In this document: positions 46,620 through 54,917 of the stretch, piece after piece
Layout: the number at the start of each line of letters is the position of its first letter
Numbering within the stretch: the first letter of the stretch is position 1
NCBI GenBank assembly: GCA_002479255.1
Contig: DLMJ01000013.1
Location: 124,001 to 188,000, forward strand
Length of the DNA stretch: 64,000 nucleotides
Direction of reading: 5' to 3'
Source of the DNA: Candidatus Binatus soli
GTDB taxonomy: Bacteria; Desulfobacterota; Binatia; Binatales; Binataceae
Program-made: the position numbers and the translations under genes
Notes under the pieces: generated by a model
Databases searched by the model: none
Seen by the model: only the letters and a program-made list of their open reading frames with translations
What the model was told of the DNA's origin: nothing

Positions 46620-47855
46620 ATGAGAACGCTGGCGTTAGTGATGGCAGGAGGGCAGGGCACGCGGCTCCATCCGCTGACCCGGGATCGCGCCAAACCTGCG
46701 GTCCCGTTCGGCGGCAAATACCGCATTATCGACTTCGTCCTCTCCAACCTCGTCAATTCAGGCATCTACGCGATCTATGTGCTGGTGCAATGGCGCTCCC
46801 AATCGCTGATCGAGCATCTCAAGGACGGATGGCAGTTCGGCGGGATGCTGCCCGATCACTTTGTCATCCCGGTTCCGGCCCAGATGCGGATGGGCGAGAC
46901 GTGGTACCAGGGGACGGCAGATGCGATTTTTCAAAACCTCAATCTTCTCGACGACACCAAGCCGGACCTGGTCGCGGTCTTTGGCGCGGACCACATCTAC
47001 CGGATGGACATCCAGCAGATGATCGAGTTTCACATGGATCGCAAGGCGGCTGTCACGGTCGCGACTCTGCCGGTGGCCGTGGACGAGGCGAATCAGTTCG
47101 GGATCGTCCAGGTCGATTCGGGCCTGCGCGTTTCAAGCTTCGTGGAAAAGCCCGACAATCCGGCCCAGATGCCCGGTGCGCCGGGACGCTCGCTGGCCTC
47201 GATGGGCAACTACCTGTTCAATCCCGAAGTGCTGCGCGAGGCGCTGATCGAGGATTCGATCACGGAAAACAGCAATCACGATTTCGGCCGCGACCTTATC
47301 CCGGCGTTGATCAATCGGGTGCCGGTTTACGCGTACAATTTCATGACCAATCGCATCCGCGGCGACTCCGAGCTCAATCTCAGCTACTGGCGGGACGTGG
47401 GAACCCTCGACGCGTACTTCGAGGCCAACATGGACTTGCGCGACGCGCGCCCGCATCTGAACATGTACAATCCGTACTGGCCGCTGCGTACCGCATACTT
47501 CGATCAGCCGCCGGCAAAATTCGTCTTCGACGAGAACGGGCGGCGCGGGCTGGCGCTTCATTCGGTGATCTCGGAGGGATGTATCGTGTCGGGCGGCGCG
47601 GTTCGCAATTCCGTGCTCGGGCGCTCGGTATTCGTCCATTCGTACAGCCTGGTCGAGGACTCGGTCATCATGGACTACGTGGAAATCGGGCGGCACGCGA
47701 AAATTCGCCGCGCCATCATCGACAAGAATGTCTATGTTCCCGAGGGCGAAGAGATAGGATACGACCTCGAGCGCGATCGGCAGCGATTCTTCGTCACTGA
47801 TTCGGGCCTGGTCGTGATTCCCAAAGGCCCCAAGCGCGAACGATCGGTGTTGTAG
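46620..47855 (+). CDS. glgC: Glucose-1-phosphate adenylyltransferase
   Basis: Makes ADP-glucose from ATP and glucose-1-phosphate for glycogen synthesis. The 411 residues begin at MRTLALVMAGGQGTRLHPLTRDRAKPAVPFGGKYRI, the nucleotide-binding signature plus the activator-site Lys/Pro region. YQGTADAIFQNL, VAVFGADHIYRMD (catalytic Asp) and FVEKPDNP (glucose-1-P Lys) follow, then the left-handed beta-helix C-terminus with SEGCIVSGGAVRNSVLGRSVFVHSYSLVEDSVIMDYVEIG. ATG at 46620 is the family start; upstream in-frame codons are not conserved. No glg partner is adjacent, though the GH57/DUF3536 gene at 10.9 kb may act on the same polymer. An acyltransferase gene follows 15 bp later. Confidence 0.96.
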   Translation: MRTLALVMAGGQGTRLHPLTRDRAKPAVPFGGKYRIIDFVLSNLVNSGIYAIYVLVQWRSQSLIEHLKDGWQFGGMLPDHFVIPVPAQMRMGETWYQGTADAIFQNLNLLDDTKPDLVAVFGADHIYRMDIQQMIEFHMDRKAAVTVATLPVAVDEANQFGIVQVDSGLRVSSFVEKPDNPAQMPGAPGRSLASMGNYLFNPEVLREALIEDSITENSNHDFGRDLIPALINRVPVYAYNFMTNRIRGDSELNLSYWRDVGTLDAYFEANMDLRDARPHLNMYNPYWPLRTAYFDQPPAKFVFDENGRRGLALHSVISEGCIVSGGAVRNSVLGRSVFVHSYSLVEDSVIMDYVEIGRHAKIRRAIIDKNVYVPEGEEIGYDLERDRQRFFVTDSGLVVIPKGPKRERSVL

Positions 47856-47870
47856 AGAGCGCCGCCCACG

Positions 47871-48956
47871 ATGGTATCCGCGCCTTCATCAGCAAGTCCC
47901 GAGCTCGATCGCCGCGAATCGCTAGATTCGGTGGGCGATGTGTTAAAGCGCGGCGCTCCTCCGGCCGACTCGGCTGACGGCGCGACGAAGCCGGACTTTC
48001 CGCTCGCTCGTGGCATCCCGAAGAGCACGCGCATCCGGCTGGGCCTCAAGGATCGGCTGATCTTCTGGCTGATGGTCGCTGCGCTACACGCGCTCAGCTT
48101 CCTCCCCGACTTCATTCTCTACAAATTGGGAGAGGCAGGCGGTCTGATGTTCCATCGCTTCGACCGCCGTCACGTGCGAATCGGAATCCGCAATCTCGAG
48201 ATCGCGTTCCCCGAACTCAGCGACCCGGAGCGACGGCGCATCCTGCGCGCATCGTATGTCAACCTTGGCCGGACCGGCGCCGAGTACGTTCGGCTGGGCG
48301 GATTCTTCTACCGGCGCCTGGCGCGCCGCGTCACTTACAATCGGCTCGACATCTGGAACAATCTGACGCCGAGGTACCCCGGCAAGGGCGCGCTCATCCT
48401 GACTGCGCACTTCGGAGGTTTCGAGCTGCTGCCCGCGGGACACGCGCTGCACGGGTTCCAGATCAGCCTGGTTCATCACACGCAGCGCTTCCTGGCCGGC
48501 GACGCCCTGGTGACATTCATCCGCGAGCGGGTGGGAGTGCAGATCATTCGCAAGCATACCGCGGCGCGCGAGATGCTGCGCGGGCTCAAGCGCGGCGACA
48601 TAATCGGCATCCCGCTCGATCAGAACGCCAAGCGCTCCGAGGCCATCTGGGTGCCGTTTTTCAACGAGCTGGCCGCCACCCCGAGTGGCTTCGATCGCCT
48701 CGCAATGATGGCGGGTGTGCCCGTGGTGCCCGTGTTTATCGTGCGTCAGCCCGACGGCCGCAGTCACGTGATTGAAATCTTCGAGGAGATCCCGCAGCAC
48801 CGGACCGGCGACCGGAAGGCCGACGCCCTGGTGAACACCGCGCGCTATCAAAAGGCGATCGAAGAGATGGTCAGAAAGTATCCCGAGCAATGGTTGTGGA
48901 CGCATCGCCGCTACCGCACCCGCCCGGTGAGCGGCACCCCGTCACTGTACGCCTAG
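47871..48956 (+). CDS. LpxL/HtrB-type lysophospholipid (lipid A) acyltransferase
   Basis: A 361-residue inner-membrane acyltransferase of the LpxL family. After an about 55-residue Ser/Asp-rich N-terminal extension there is a membrane anchor (LIFWLMVAALHALSFLPDFILYKLG). The H-x4-E motif follows as LTAHFGGFEL near 178-187, then GIPLDQNAKRSEAIWVPFFNELAATPSGFDRLAMM and the end YPEQWLWTHRRYRTRP. Members add secondary acyl chains to lipid A, so the gene supports an LPS outer membrane; an ornithine- or phospholipid-acylating role is possible. The ATG at 47871 lies 15 bp after glgC. Confidence 0.9.
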   Translation: MVSAPSSASPELDRRESLDSVGDVLKRGAPPADSADGATKPDFPLARGIPKSTRIRLGLKDRLIFWLMVAALHALSFLPDFILYKLGEAGGLMFHRFDRRHVRIGIRNLEIAFPELSDPERRRILRASYVNLGRTGAEYVRLGGFFYRRLARRVTYNRLDIWNNLTPRYPGKGALILTAHFGGFELLPAGHALHGFQISLVHHTQRFLAGDALVTFIRERVGVQIIRKHTAAREMLRGLKRGDIIGIPLDQNAKRSEAIWVPFFNELAATPSGFDRLAMMAGVPVVPVFIVRQPDGRSHVIEIFEEIPQHRTGDRKADALVNTARYQKAIEEMVRKYPEQWLWTHRRYRTRPVSGTPSLYA

Positions 48957-48959
48957 TAG

Positions 48960-49835
48960 TCAGGCGGCGGTTCTAGGGGCGCCTGCGATCGGACGGAGCA
49001 TCGCCAGAATAACAATTGCGATTGTCCAGGCGGCGGCGCCGCCGATTAGCGGAATCGCTCCGCCGCCTGCGATCCACCACGGAAGAGCGCCGCGGCCGAG
49101 GATTATTTTCGGCCACATCTTTGCTCCCAGCACGAAGCCGCTGTGCAGTCCGATCGAGAAATACACACTGCCCGTGAGGATATACGCTTCGCCGAGAACG
49201 ATCCCGAGAAGGAATAGCCCGATCAGCGTGGGAATCGCAGTCGCGGGATCGGTGAATTGGTCGATGCTATGCGCGAGCGTGATCAATCCTGCCGCGGGTT
49301 CGTAGCCGGTGACATAGAAGCGCGCCGGAGAGCGCACGAGATGCGCGACGGCGTAGATGGCGGCGCTTAAAATCAGCGCGCCCCGGTTGCCGACGTCGCC
49401 TTTCATGCCGCCGAGAATAAACGCCCGGAAGAATCCTTCCTCGATAATCGCGATCGCGATCGCCGAGAGAAAATATTTCGGAATCAGCGCTGCGGTCGCT
49501 CCGCGATCGCCGCTGCCGTTGCCGCTGACCGCCAGCGCGAGCGCGAATAGAATCGCAATCGCGCAGATCGCCACTACGAGACCGCGAATCGCGCGGACGA
49601 TGCTCGGCGCCGCGGGATGCCTGAAGCCGCGGCTCAGCAGCGATGCGAGATTCAAGTCGCGCGCGGCCCAAATCATCGCGATCAGCAGCGTCGCCATCAC
49701 GGTACGATCGAAAATTCGAGGAAACGGAAAGCGCCATCCCGCAGCCGATAATCCGACCGCCGCGAGCGGTGCGAAAACGATCGCGCCGGCGATTCCCGCG
49801 ACCAGCACCAGCGCGAATCTCGCCGTGAATGACAT
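48960..49835 (-). CDS. CPBP-type intramembrane glutamic peptidase
   Basis: A 291-residue membrane protein of the CPBP (CAAX-processing/bacteriocin-protecting) family with about eight hydrophobic segments. Motif 1 is IIEEGFFRAFI with Glu132, Glu133 and Arg137, motif 2 is YAVAHL with His165, and motif 3 is SIGLHSGFVLGAK near 236, the three-part active site of this family. Known members include Abi bacteriocin-immunity proteins and Rce1 proteases; the substrate here is unknown. ATG at 49835 is preferred to a start 27 codons upstream that lies in the SDR end region. It lies directly downstream of the SDR gene on the same strand (26 bp apart). Confidence 0.88.
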   Translation of the reverse strand: MSFTARFALVLVAGIAGAIVFAPLAAVGLSAAGWRFPFPRIFDRTVMATLLIAMIWAARDLNLASLLSRGFRHPAAPSIVRAIRGLVVAICAIAILFALALAVSGNGSGDRGATAALIPKYFLSAIAIAIIEEGFFRAFILGGMKGDVGNRGALILSAAIYAVAHLVRSPARFYVTGYEPAAGLITLAHSIDQFTDPATAIPTLIGLFLLGIVLGEAYILTGSVYFSIGLHSGFVLGAKMWPKIILGRGALPWWIAGGGAIPLIGGAAAWTIAIVILAMLRPIAGAPRTAA

Positions 49836-49861
49836 CGCCGCGCGCGCGTGAACGCCGGAAT

Positions 49862-50614
49862 TCAGCGGGGACGCTCCGGATCGAGTTGCGGTTCGAGCAT
49901 CACTTCCACCGGGCATGCGCCCGCGGGAGAGTTCACGATCTGCATCACGGCCTGGGCGACATCGGCGGTCGAAAGCATCGCCGCGCGATCGAGCCGCTTG
50001 TTATTCGGAATCAGCGCGGTATCGACAAGTCCCGCAACGATCACCGCGAGCTTGAGTCCGCTTTGGCGCAGCTCGCTGAATGCCGCGCGCGTGAACGCGA
50101 TGAGCGCGGCCTTGGTCGCGGCATAGACGGCCTCGCCGGCGGGAGCCTTGATGGCGGCCGAGGATGCGACGTTGACGATCGTACCGGCGCCTCGCGCGGC
50201 CATCGCCGCCGCGGCCATCCGCGTAAGCGCGATCGGCGCGCGCAGATTAACGGCGATCATCCGGTCCAAATCGACCGGACGCATCTTGAGCAACGGCGTT
50301 CGCGGCGGAGCCCAGCCGGCGTTGTTGACCAGCACGTCGATACGCCCGTAGCAATCGAGCGCGGCTGCCATCAACTGGTCGGGCGCTTCCTCGCCGGCCA
50401 GATCAACCAGAACAATCAACGCGCGCCCCGGCGGCAGCCCGGTCTGCGAGCGGGTTTCTTCGAGTTCATCGCGCGAGCGAGCGGCGAGGCATAGCGAGTA
50501 GCCCGCGCGCGCGAGTTCGAGCGCAACCGCGCGTCCGATGCCGCGGCCGGCGCCGGTAACAATCGCGACGCGCGCTTCGGCGCCGCCACGGGGCGATGTC
50601 CCGGCGGCGGTCAT
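49862..50614 (-). CDS. Short-chain dehydrogenase/reductase
   Basis: A 250-residue classical SDR. VAIVTGAGRGIGRAVALELA near residue 16 is the Rossmann glycine motif, LVNNAGWAPP the NNAG motif, IVNVASSAAIKAP contains the catalytic Ser, and YAATKAAL the Tyr and Lys. The product is most similar in pattern to 3-oxoacyl reductase and sepiapterin/clavulanate-type enzymes; the substrate is not evident. ATG at 50614 is in the right place, and its 5' end faces the phosphomannomutase gene. The CPBP protease gene follows 26 bp downstream and is probably co-transcribed. Confidence 0.88.
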   Translation of the reverse strand: MTAAGTSPRGGAEARVAIVTGAGRGIGRAVALELARAGYSLCLAARSRDELEETRSQTGLPPGRALIVLVDLAGEEAPDQLMAAALDCYGRIDVLVNNAGWAPPRTPLLKMRPVDLDRMIAVNLRAPIALTRMAAAAMAARGAGTIVNVASSAAIKAPAGEAVYAATKAALIAFTRAAFSELRQSGLKLAVIVAGLVDTALIPNNKRLDRAAMLSTADVAQAVMQIVNSPAGACPVEVMLEPQLDPERPR

Positions 50615-50717
50615 TGGGATACAGCTTGCACTGACGCAGTCGCTCGCACAGACTGACGATAATATCCGGGCGGATGGGGAAGCGACACCGCATCCGGGCT
50701 GGGAAAAGCAGGCGCAG

Positions 50718-52073
50718 ATGAATAGCCAGGTTTTCCGCGAGTACGACATCCGCGGCATCGTCGCAAACGATTTCGACGACGACTTCGTGGTCGATCTTGG
50801 GCGCGGCTACGCCACCTTGTTGCATCGCGCGGGGAAAAAAACGATCACGCTCGGCCGCGATTGCCGCCTGTCGTCGGAGCGGTTGCGCGATCGGCTGGTC
50901 GAGGGTCTGCTTTCCGGTTGCATCAACGTGGTTGACGTCGGCGTGGTGCCGACGCCGCTGCTTTATTTTTCGGTGCTGAGCTGGAAGATGGACGGCGGCG
51001 CGATGATTACCGGCAGTCACAACGCCGCCGAGTACAACGGCTTCAAGCTGGGCGTGGGTTCGACGACGATTTATGGCGCGGAGATTCAGCGGCTGCGCGA
51101 AATAATCGAGCGGCACGATTTTGTGACGACCGGCGCCAAAGGCTTGCTCTCCGAGCGCCCGGTGATTCCCGACTACAACGATTTCATCCTGTCGCAGTTC
51201 AAACTAACGCCGGGACTCAAGGTGGTCGTGGACGCGGGCAACGGATGCGGCGGCGCGGTCGCGGCTCCGCTGATGAAGCGGCTCGGACTCGAGACTTTTG
51301 AACTCTACACCGAGATGGACGGGCGCTTCCCCAACCATCATCCCGACCCTACCGTCGAGGAGAACATGCGCGATCTGATCGCGGCGGTGAAAAAGCATCG
51401 CGCTGCGATCGGCATCGCCTATGACGGCGACGCCGACCGCCTCGGTGCGGTGGACGAGAACGGAAAGATCGTATGGGGCGACGAGCTGATGGTCGCATTC
51501 TCGCGGGCGGTTCTGCGCGAGCGTCCCGGCGCGACGATTATCGGCGACGTGAAATGCTCCACGCGGATGTACGACGATATCGCGCGCCACGGCGGCAGGC
51601 CGATCATGTGGAAGACCGGCCATTCGCTCATCAAGAGCAAGTTGAAAGAGGAGCACGCGGCGCTGGCGGGCGAGATGAGCGGGCACATGTTTTTCGCCGA
51701 CCGCTACTTCGGCTTCGATGACGCGATCTACGCCTCGTTCCGCATTCTTGAAATCATCAGCCGCGAGGGACGCGGCCTCGGCGCGATTCTCGCCGATCTT
51801 CCCGCCAGCCATGTCACGCCGGAGATTCGCATTGAATGCCCCGACGATCGCAAGTTCGACGTGGTGCGGCGGGCGGCCGATTTTTTCCGCAAGCACTATG
51901 AAGTCATCGACATCGACGGCGTGCGCGTGAATTTTGCCGACGGATGGGGCCTGGTGCGCGCGTCGAATACCCAGCCCGCCCTGGTGACGCGCTTCGAAGC
52001 TACCAGCGAAAAGCGATTGGCCGAAATTCGCGCCCTGTTCGACGGCAAACTCCGCGAAGTCGGCGCCATCTGA
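50718..52073 (+). CDS. manB: Phosphomannomutase/phosphoglucomutase
   Basis: Interconverts mannose-6-phosphate and mannose-1-phosphate (and probably the glucose forms) for nucleotide-sugar and polysaccharide synthesis. 451 residues of the alpha-D-phosphohexomutase family: REYDIRG at the N-terminus, phosphoserine loop AMITGSHNAAEYNGFK with Ser100, the metal loop AYDGDADRLGA near 236, sugar-specificity GEMSGHMFF near 316, and the phosphate-binding RASNTQPALVTRFEA near the end. The next gene (4 bp after) encodes the GDP-mannose-forming enzyme, so the pair makes GDP-mannose. ATG at 50718 follows a run with GGCGCAG; the longer upstream frame overlaps the divergent SDR. Confidence 0.94.
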   Translation: MNSQVFREYDIRGIVANDFDDDFVVDLGRGYATLLHRAGKKTITLGRDCRLSSERLRDRLVEGLLSGCINVVDVGVVPTPLLYFSVLSWKMDGGAMITGSHNAAEYNGFKLGVGSTTIYGAEIQRLREIIERHDFVTTGAKGLLSERPVIPDYNDFILSQFKLTPGLKVVVDAGNGCGGAVAAPLMKRLGLETFELYTEMDGRFPNHHPDPTVEENMRDLIAAVKKHRAAIGIAYDGDADRLGAVDENGKIVWGDELMVAFSRAVLRERPGATIIGDVKCSTRMYDDIARHGGRPIMWKTGHSLIKSKLKEEHAALAGEMSGHMFFADRYFGFDDAIYASFRILEIISREGRGLGAILADLPASHVTPEIRIECPDDRKFDVVRRAADFFRKHYEVIDIDGVRVNFADGWGLVRASNTQPALVTRFEATSEKRLAEIRALFDGKLREVGAI

Positions 52074-52077
52074 CCCG

Positions 52078-53145
52078 ATGGCTCGAACTTCCACGCCGCA
52101 GCGCGCCTCAGTGCTGATTATCGCGGGCGGCCGCGGCACCCGCTTTTGGCCTGCAAGCCGCGAGGCAAGGCCCAAGCCGCTTTTTTCGATCGACGGCAAG
52201 ACCAGCCTGCTTGCGGATACGATCGCGCGTCATGTGCCGCTCATCCCGCGCGAGCGAATTTTCGTGCTGGCTGCGGCGGCGCATCAGGCGCCGTTTCGGC
52301 GTGCGATCCGCGGGCTGATCCCCCCGCATAACTTGATCGTTGAACCCGACGCGCGCGGCACCGCAGTGGCAATCGCCTACGGCGCCGCGATTATCAAGCG
52401 CCGGCTGGGCGACGGAATAATCGCCGCGGTCGCGGCCGATCATTACATCAAGACCGCCGCCCAATATCGCCGCACGCTCGCCGATGCGATCGGTCTCGCC
52501 GCGGCGAACGAATCGATCGTCGCTATAGGGATTACTCCGACCCGGCCCGAAACCGGCTACGGCTATCAGAAGATCGGTCCAAAGGTCGGCGCCGGATTCA
52601 AGATCGAAAAGTTCGTCGAGAAACCCGCGCTCGCAATTGCGCGCCGGATGGTGCGCAGTGGGCGTTACTTGTGGAATGCCTCGATGTTCGTGGCGTCGAC
52701 GCGGACGCTGGCGCGGGAATTCGCCGAGCATTGCCCGGCGCTCGGCAAGGCGGCAGAGCGGCTTGCGCTGACGCCGCGAACAAAACTCTCGCGCGCCTAC
52801 GGGAGGCTCCGGTTCGATTCGTTCGATCGCGTGATAATGGAGAAAAGCACCAACGTGCTCGCCGTGCGCGCGCGATTTTCATGGCATGACGTGGGATCGT
52901 GGGACGGGCTGTGGGATGCGGTCGCCGCGCCGGGCGGCAACGTGCTGCGCGGCAACGCGATCGCACTCGATTCCGAGCGCGTGCTGGCGTACCCGGATTC
53001 GCGCCTGATGGTGCTGTTTGGCGTGCGTGATCTGATCGTCGTCGATACCGGAGATGCGATCCTGGTTGCGCACCGCGAGATGTCGCAACATGTCCGCCGC
53101 GTCACCGAGGAGCTCGAGCGCCGCGGCCTGCAGCGGTACCTCTAG
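52078..53145 (+). CDS. manC: Mannose-1-phosphate guanylyltransferase
   Basis: Produces GDP-mannose from GTP and mannose-1-phosphate. The 355 residues fit the short ManC without the isomerase domain. IIAGGRGTRFWPASREARPKP (residues about 14-34) is the nucleotidyltransferase signature. NLIVEPDARGTAVAI and VAADHYIK follow, then GYGYQKIG, FVEKPALAIA, YLWNASMFV and FSWHDVGSWDGLWD complete the pattern. Coupled to manB (4 bp gap). The pair supplies GDP-mannose, probably for LPS O-antigen or exopolysaccharide; no glycosyltransferases are in view. Confidence 0.94.
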   Translation: MARTSTPQRASVLIIAGGRGTRFWPASREARPKPLFSIDGKTSLLADTIARHVPLIPRERIFVLAAAAHQAPFRRAIRGLIPPHNLIVEPDARGTAVAIAYGAAIIKRRLGDGIIAAVAADHYIKTAAQYRRTLADAIGLAAANESIVAIGITPTRPETGYGYQKIGPKVGAGFKIEKFVEKPALAIARRMVRSGRYLWNASMFVASTRTLAREFAEHCPALGKAAERLALTPRTKLSRAYGRLRFDSFDRVIMEKSTNVLAVRARFSWHDVGSWDGLWDAVAAPGGNVLRGNAIALDSERVLAYPDSRLMVLFGVRDLIVVDTGDAILVAHREMSQHVRRVTEELERRGLQRYL

Positions 53146-53613
53146 TCAGTCCAGCGCGAGGGCGTCGCACTTGAGCGCGAGCTTGCGCAGTTCGCGTTCG
53201 CGATCGTCATCCTCAATAGCCACTTGAAGCAGCTTTCCCGCGACGGCTTCATCGACTGACTCCCACTCCATTGCATTGATGCGCAGCCCGGCCGCAAGCG
53301 CGCCGATTACCTCGAGGTCGCCGCTGAGGCGCGCCCAGTTGCTCGAGCCGTCATGCAGCGCGGCTTCCGGCAGCTTCGCCCATACGTTGTGATCGGCGAG
53401 AATCGAATGAATCACCTTGACGTGCAATTCTTCCTTTTCGGCAAGCGCCTCGACTCCGCTCCTGATATTCGAGAAGGTAAGCGCGGCGTGCCGCTTCAGG
53501 CGATCGACCAGCCCCTGATTGCGGCCGGCGAGCACGGCCAGTTCTTCGAGCAACTCCGCCCGCGCCGAAACCGGCGAAAACATTCTCTGAAAGAATCCCA
53601 TAGCAGTAGCCAT
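53146..53613 (-). CDS. Helical hypothetical protein
   Basis: I do not recognise this 155-residue protein. It is predicted all-helical: LLEELAVLAGRNQGLVDRLKRHAAL, LAEKEELHVKVIHSILADH, LEVIGALAAGLRINAMEWE, then an acidic/basic C-terminal helix (AIEDDDRERELRKLALKC). Spaced Glu and His residues (for example EKEELHVKVIH) would suit a ferritin-like di-metal helix bundle, but the ExxH pairs are incomplete. Start uncertain: ATG at 53613, the ATG at 53601, or GTG at 53622. Its stop directly abuts the manC stop (convergent). Function unknown. Confidence 0.55.
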   Translation of the reverse strand: MATAMGFFQRMFSPVSARAELLEELAVLAGRNQGLVDRLKRHAALTFSNIRSGVEALAEKEELHVKVIHSILADHNVWAKLPEAALHDGSSNWARLSGDLEVIGALAAGLRINAMEWESVDEAVAGKLLQVAIEDDDRERELRKLALKCDALALD

Positions 53614-53726
53614 CTCTCCCACCCGATGCGCGTTGTTGTCATGTAGATGCGCTCCGCGCGCCGGCGCATCGCGACAATACCTATCGGCGTAGAAGCGGCC
53701 CCTGTCAAGGGAAGCGGCGGACTCGG

Positions 53727-54269
53727 TTAAGAATCGAACAGGGCGCGCACCAGAGACGATTCGCGCTTGAAGAATCCCTGCGTGTGGTATGAATCCTCGA
53801 GGCGCAGCAGTGCGTAGTCCAGATAGTGCCCGACTTCATGCATCAGCGTTCGCACGAACGTCTTCGGCTTGACCACGTCGTGGCGATGCGCCGTGCGCAT
53901 CCAGAGCACGATGTACGGCGGCCGTCGCATCCGCGGATCGTACGGATAGAACAGCCCGTGCAGCTCGCCGCGCTGATTGCGAGGGCGCACGCCGCGAACC
54001 TCGACGCTGACGGGCGCAGTCGCCAGCCCCCGGCATATCTCCGATGCCAACGCGCGCGCGGATGTGGTGCATGCCGCCGGGTTGCCGGTCTCGAGCACGC
54101 GCATCAGCGCGTCGAGCGAGTTGCGGGCGGCGTCGCTGGGGACATAGTCGTAGCGCTCGACGGTGTCGCTCTTCAGGTAAGTGCGCTGCGCGCGCGAGGA
54201 GAGCCGGTAAAAAAACGCCGGCAGCCGCGTCTCGGAATTCGTGCGAAGTGTCAGGCCGGTAGCCACCAC
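53727..54269 (-). CDS. Zincin-type metallopeptidase-like protein
   Basis: A 180-residue soluble protein with HEVGH at 144-148 inside TLMHEVGHYLDYALL, the HExxH zinc motif of zincins. A possible third ligand is Glu170 in HTQGFFKRESSL. There is no signal peptide. The upstream region (residues 85-130, PVSVEVRGVRPRNQRGELHGLFYP) would form the five-stranded sheet. Proteins with HExxHYLD and a following HTxGFxxR block appear in bacterial genomes as stand-alone short metallopeptidases of unknown target. Neighbour genes give no clue: the unknown gene at 53.1-53.6 kb is on the same strand but 113 bp away. Confidence 0.7.
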   Translation of the reverse strand: MVATGLTLRTNSETRLPAFFYRLSSRAQRTYLKSDTVERYDYVPSDAARNSLDALMRVLETGNPAACTTSARALASEICRGLATAPVSVEVRGVRPRNQRGELHGLFYPYDPRMRRPPYIVLWMRTAHRHDVVKPKTFVRTLMHEVGHYLDYALLRLEDSYHTQGFFKRESSLVRALFDS

Positions 54270-54349
54270 CCCTCCATTGCCGGATACTCACTTCCGGCGC
54301 CGCATCCTCGGGATTATCATCACCGGATTAGCCACAAGGGGCAAGCACT

Positions 54350-54832
54350 ATGCAACTGACTAGCGTCGAAATCTCAAAACCCGCCGACTCCAACGTGATC
54401 GTCGGCCAGACGCACTTCATCAAAACCGTCGAGGACGTTTACGAGGCTCTCGTGCAGGCGGTCCCGGGAATCAAGTTCGGGCTGGCGTTCTGCGAGGCGT
54501 CGGGCCCATGCCTGATTCGGCGCACCGGCACCGACCCCGCACTGGAACAGTCGGCGGTCGAAGCGGCTCGGGCAATCGGGGCAGGGCACGTGTTCGTGGT
54601 GATTCTTGGCAACGCATTCCCGGTCAACGTGCTCAATCAGATCAAGTCCGTGAGCGAAGTATGTACGGTCTTTTGCGCGACGGCGAACCCGCTGCGCGTG
54701 ATCGTTGCGGAAGAAGGAGGCGGACGCGGCGTCGTTGGGGTAATCGACGGTAGTTCGCCCAAGGGTGTCGAGAGCGCCGGCGATCAGGCCGATCGCCACG
54801 CGATGCTCCGCCGCTTCGGCTACAAGCAATGA
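54350..54832 (+). CDS. Adenosine-specific kinase family protein
   Basis: A 160-residue protein of the DUF355 / adenosine-specific kinase family. The pattern LTSVEISKPADSNVIVGQTHFIKTVEDVYEAL and KFGLAFCEASGPCLIRRTGTD is diagnostic, with GAGHVFVVILGNAFPVNVLNQIK and CTVFCATANPLRVIVAE later. An archaeal member was described as an adenosine kinase working with pyrophosphate or ATP; the family is widely spread in archaea and patchy in bacteria. ATG at 54350 with GGGGCAAG before. Last core gene before the DGQHR module. Confidence 0.88.
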   Translation: MQLTSVEISKPADSNVIVGQTHFIKTVEDVYEALVQAVPGIKFGLAFCEASGPCLIRRTGTDPALEQSAVEAARAIGAGHVFVVILGNAFPVNVLNQIKSVSEVCTVFCATANPLRVIVAEEGGGRGVVGVIDGSSPKGVESAGDQADRHAMLRRFGYKQ

Positions 54833-54862
54833 ACCTCAGCCGCGCGCGCGAGCTTGTTAGCG

Positions 54863-54892
54863 AATTGCACTCGAACAATTTCGAGGCGTACA
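54863..54892 (+). promoter_or_regulatory. Candidate promoter with internal operator for the DGQHR module
   Basis: TTGCAC (54863-54868), 18 bp, TACACT (54887-54892) suits a sigma-70 promoter. The dyad CTCGAA-CAAT-TTCGAG (54868-54883) fills the spacer between the boxes, where a bound repressor would block RNA polymerase. TTCGAG recurs at 54893-54898. Confidence 0.4.
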
Positions 54893-54917
54893 CTTCGAGA
54901 TTACATGGGGAGCACAA

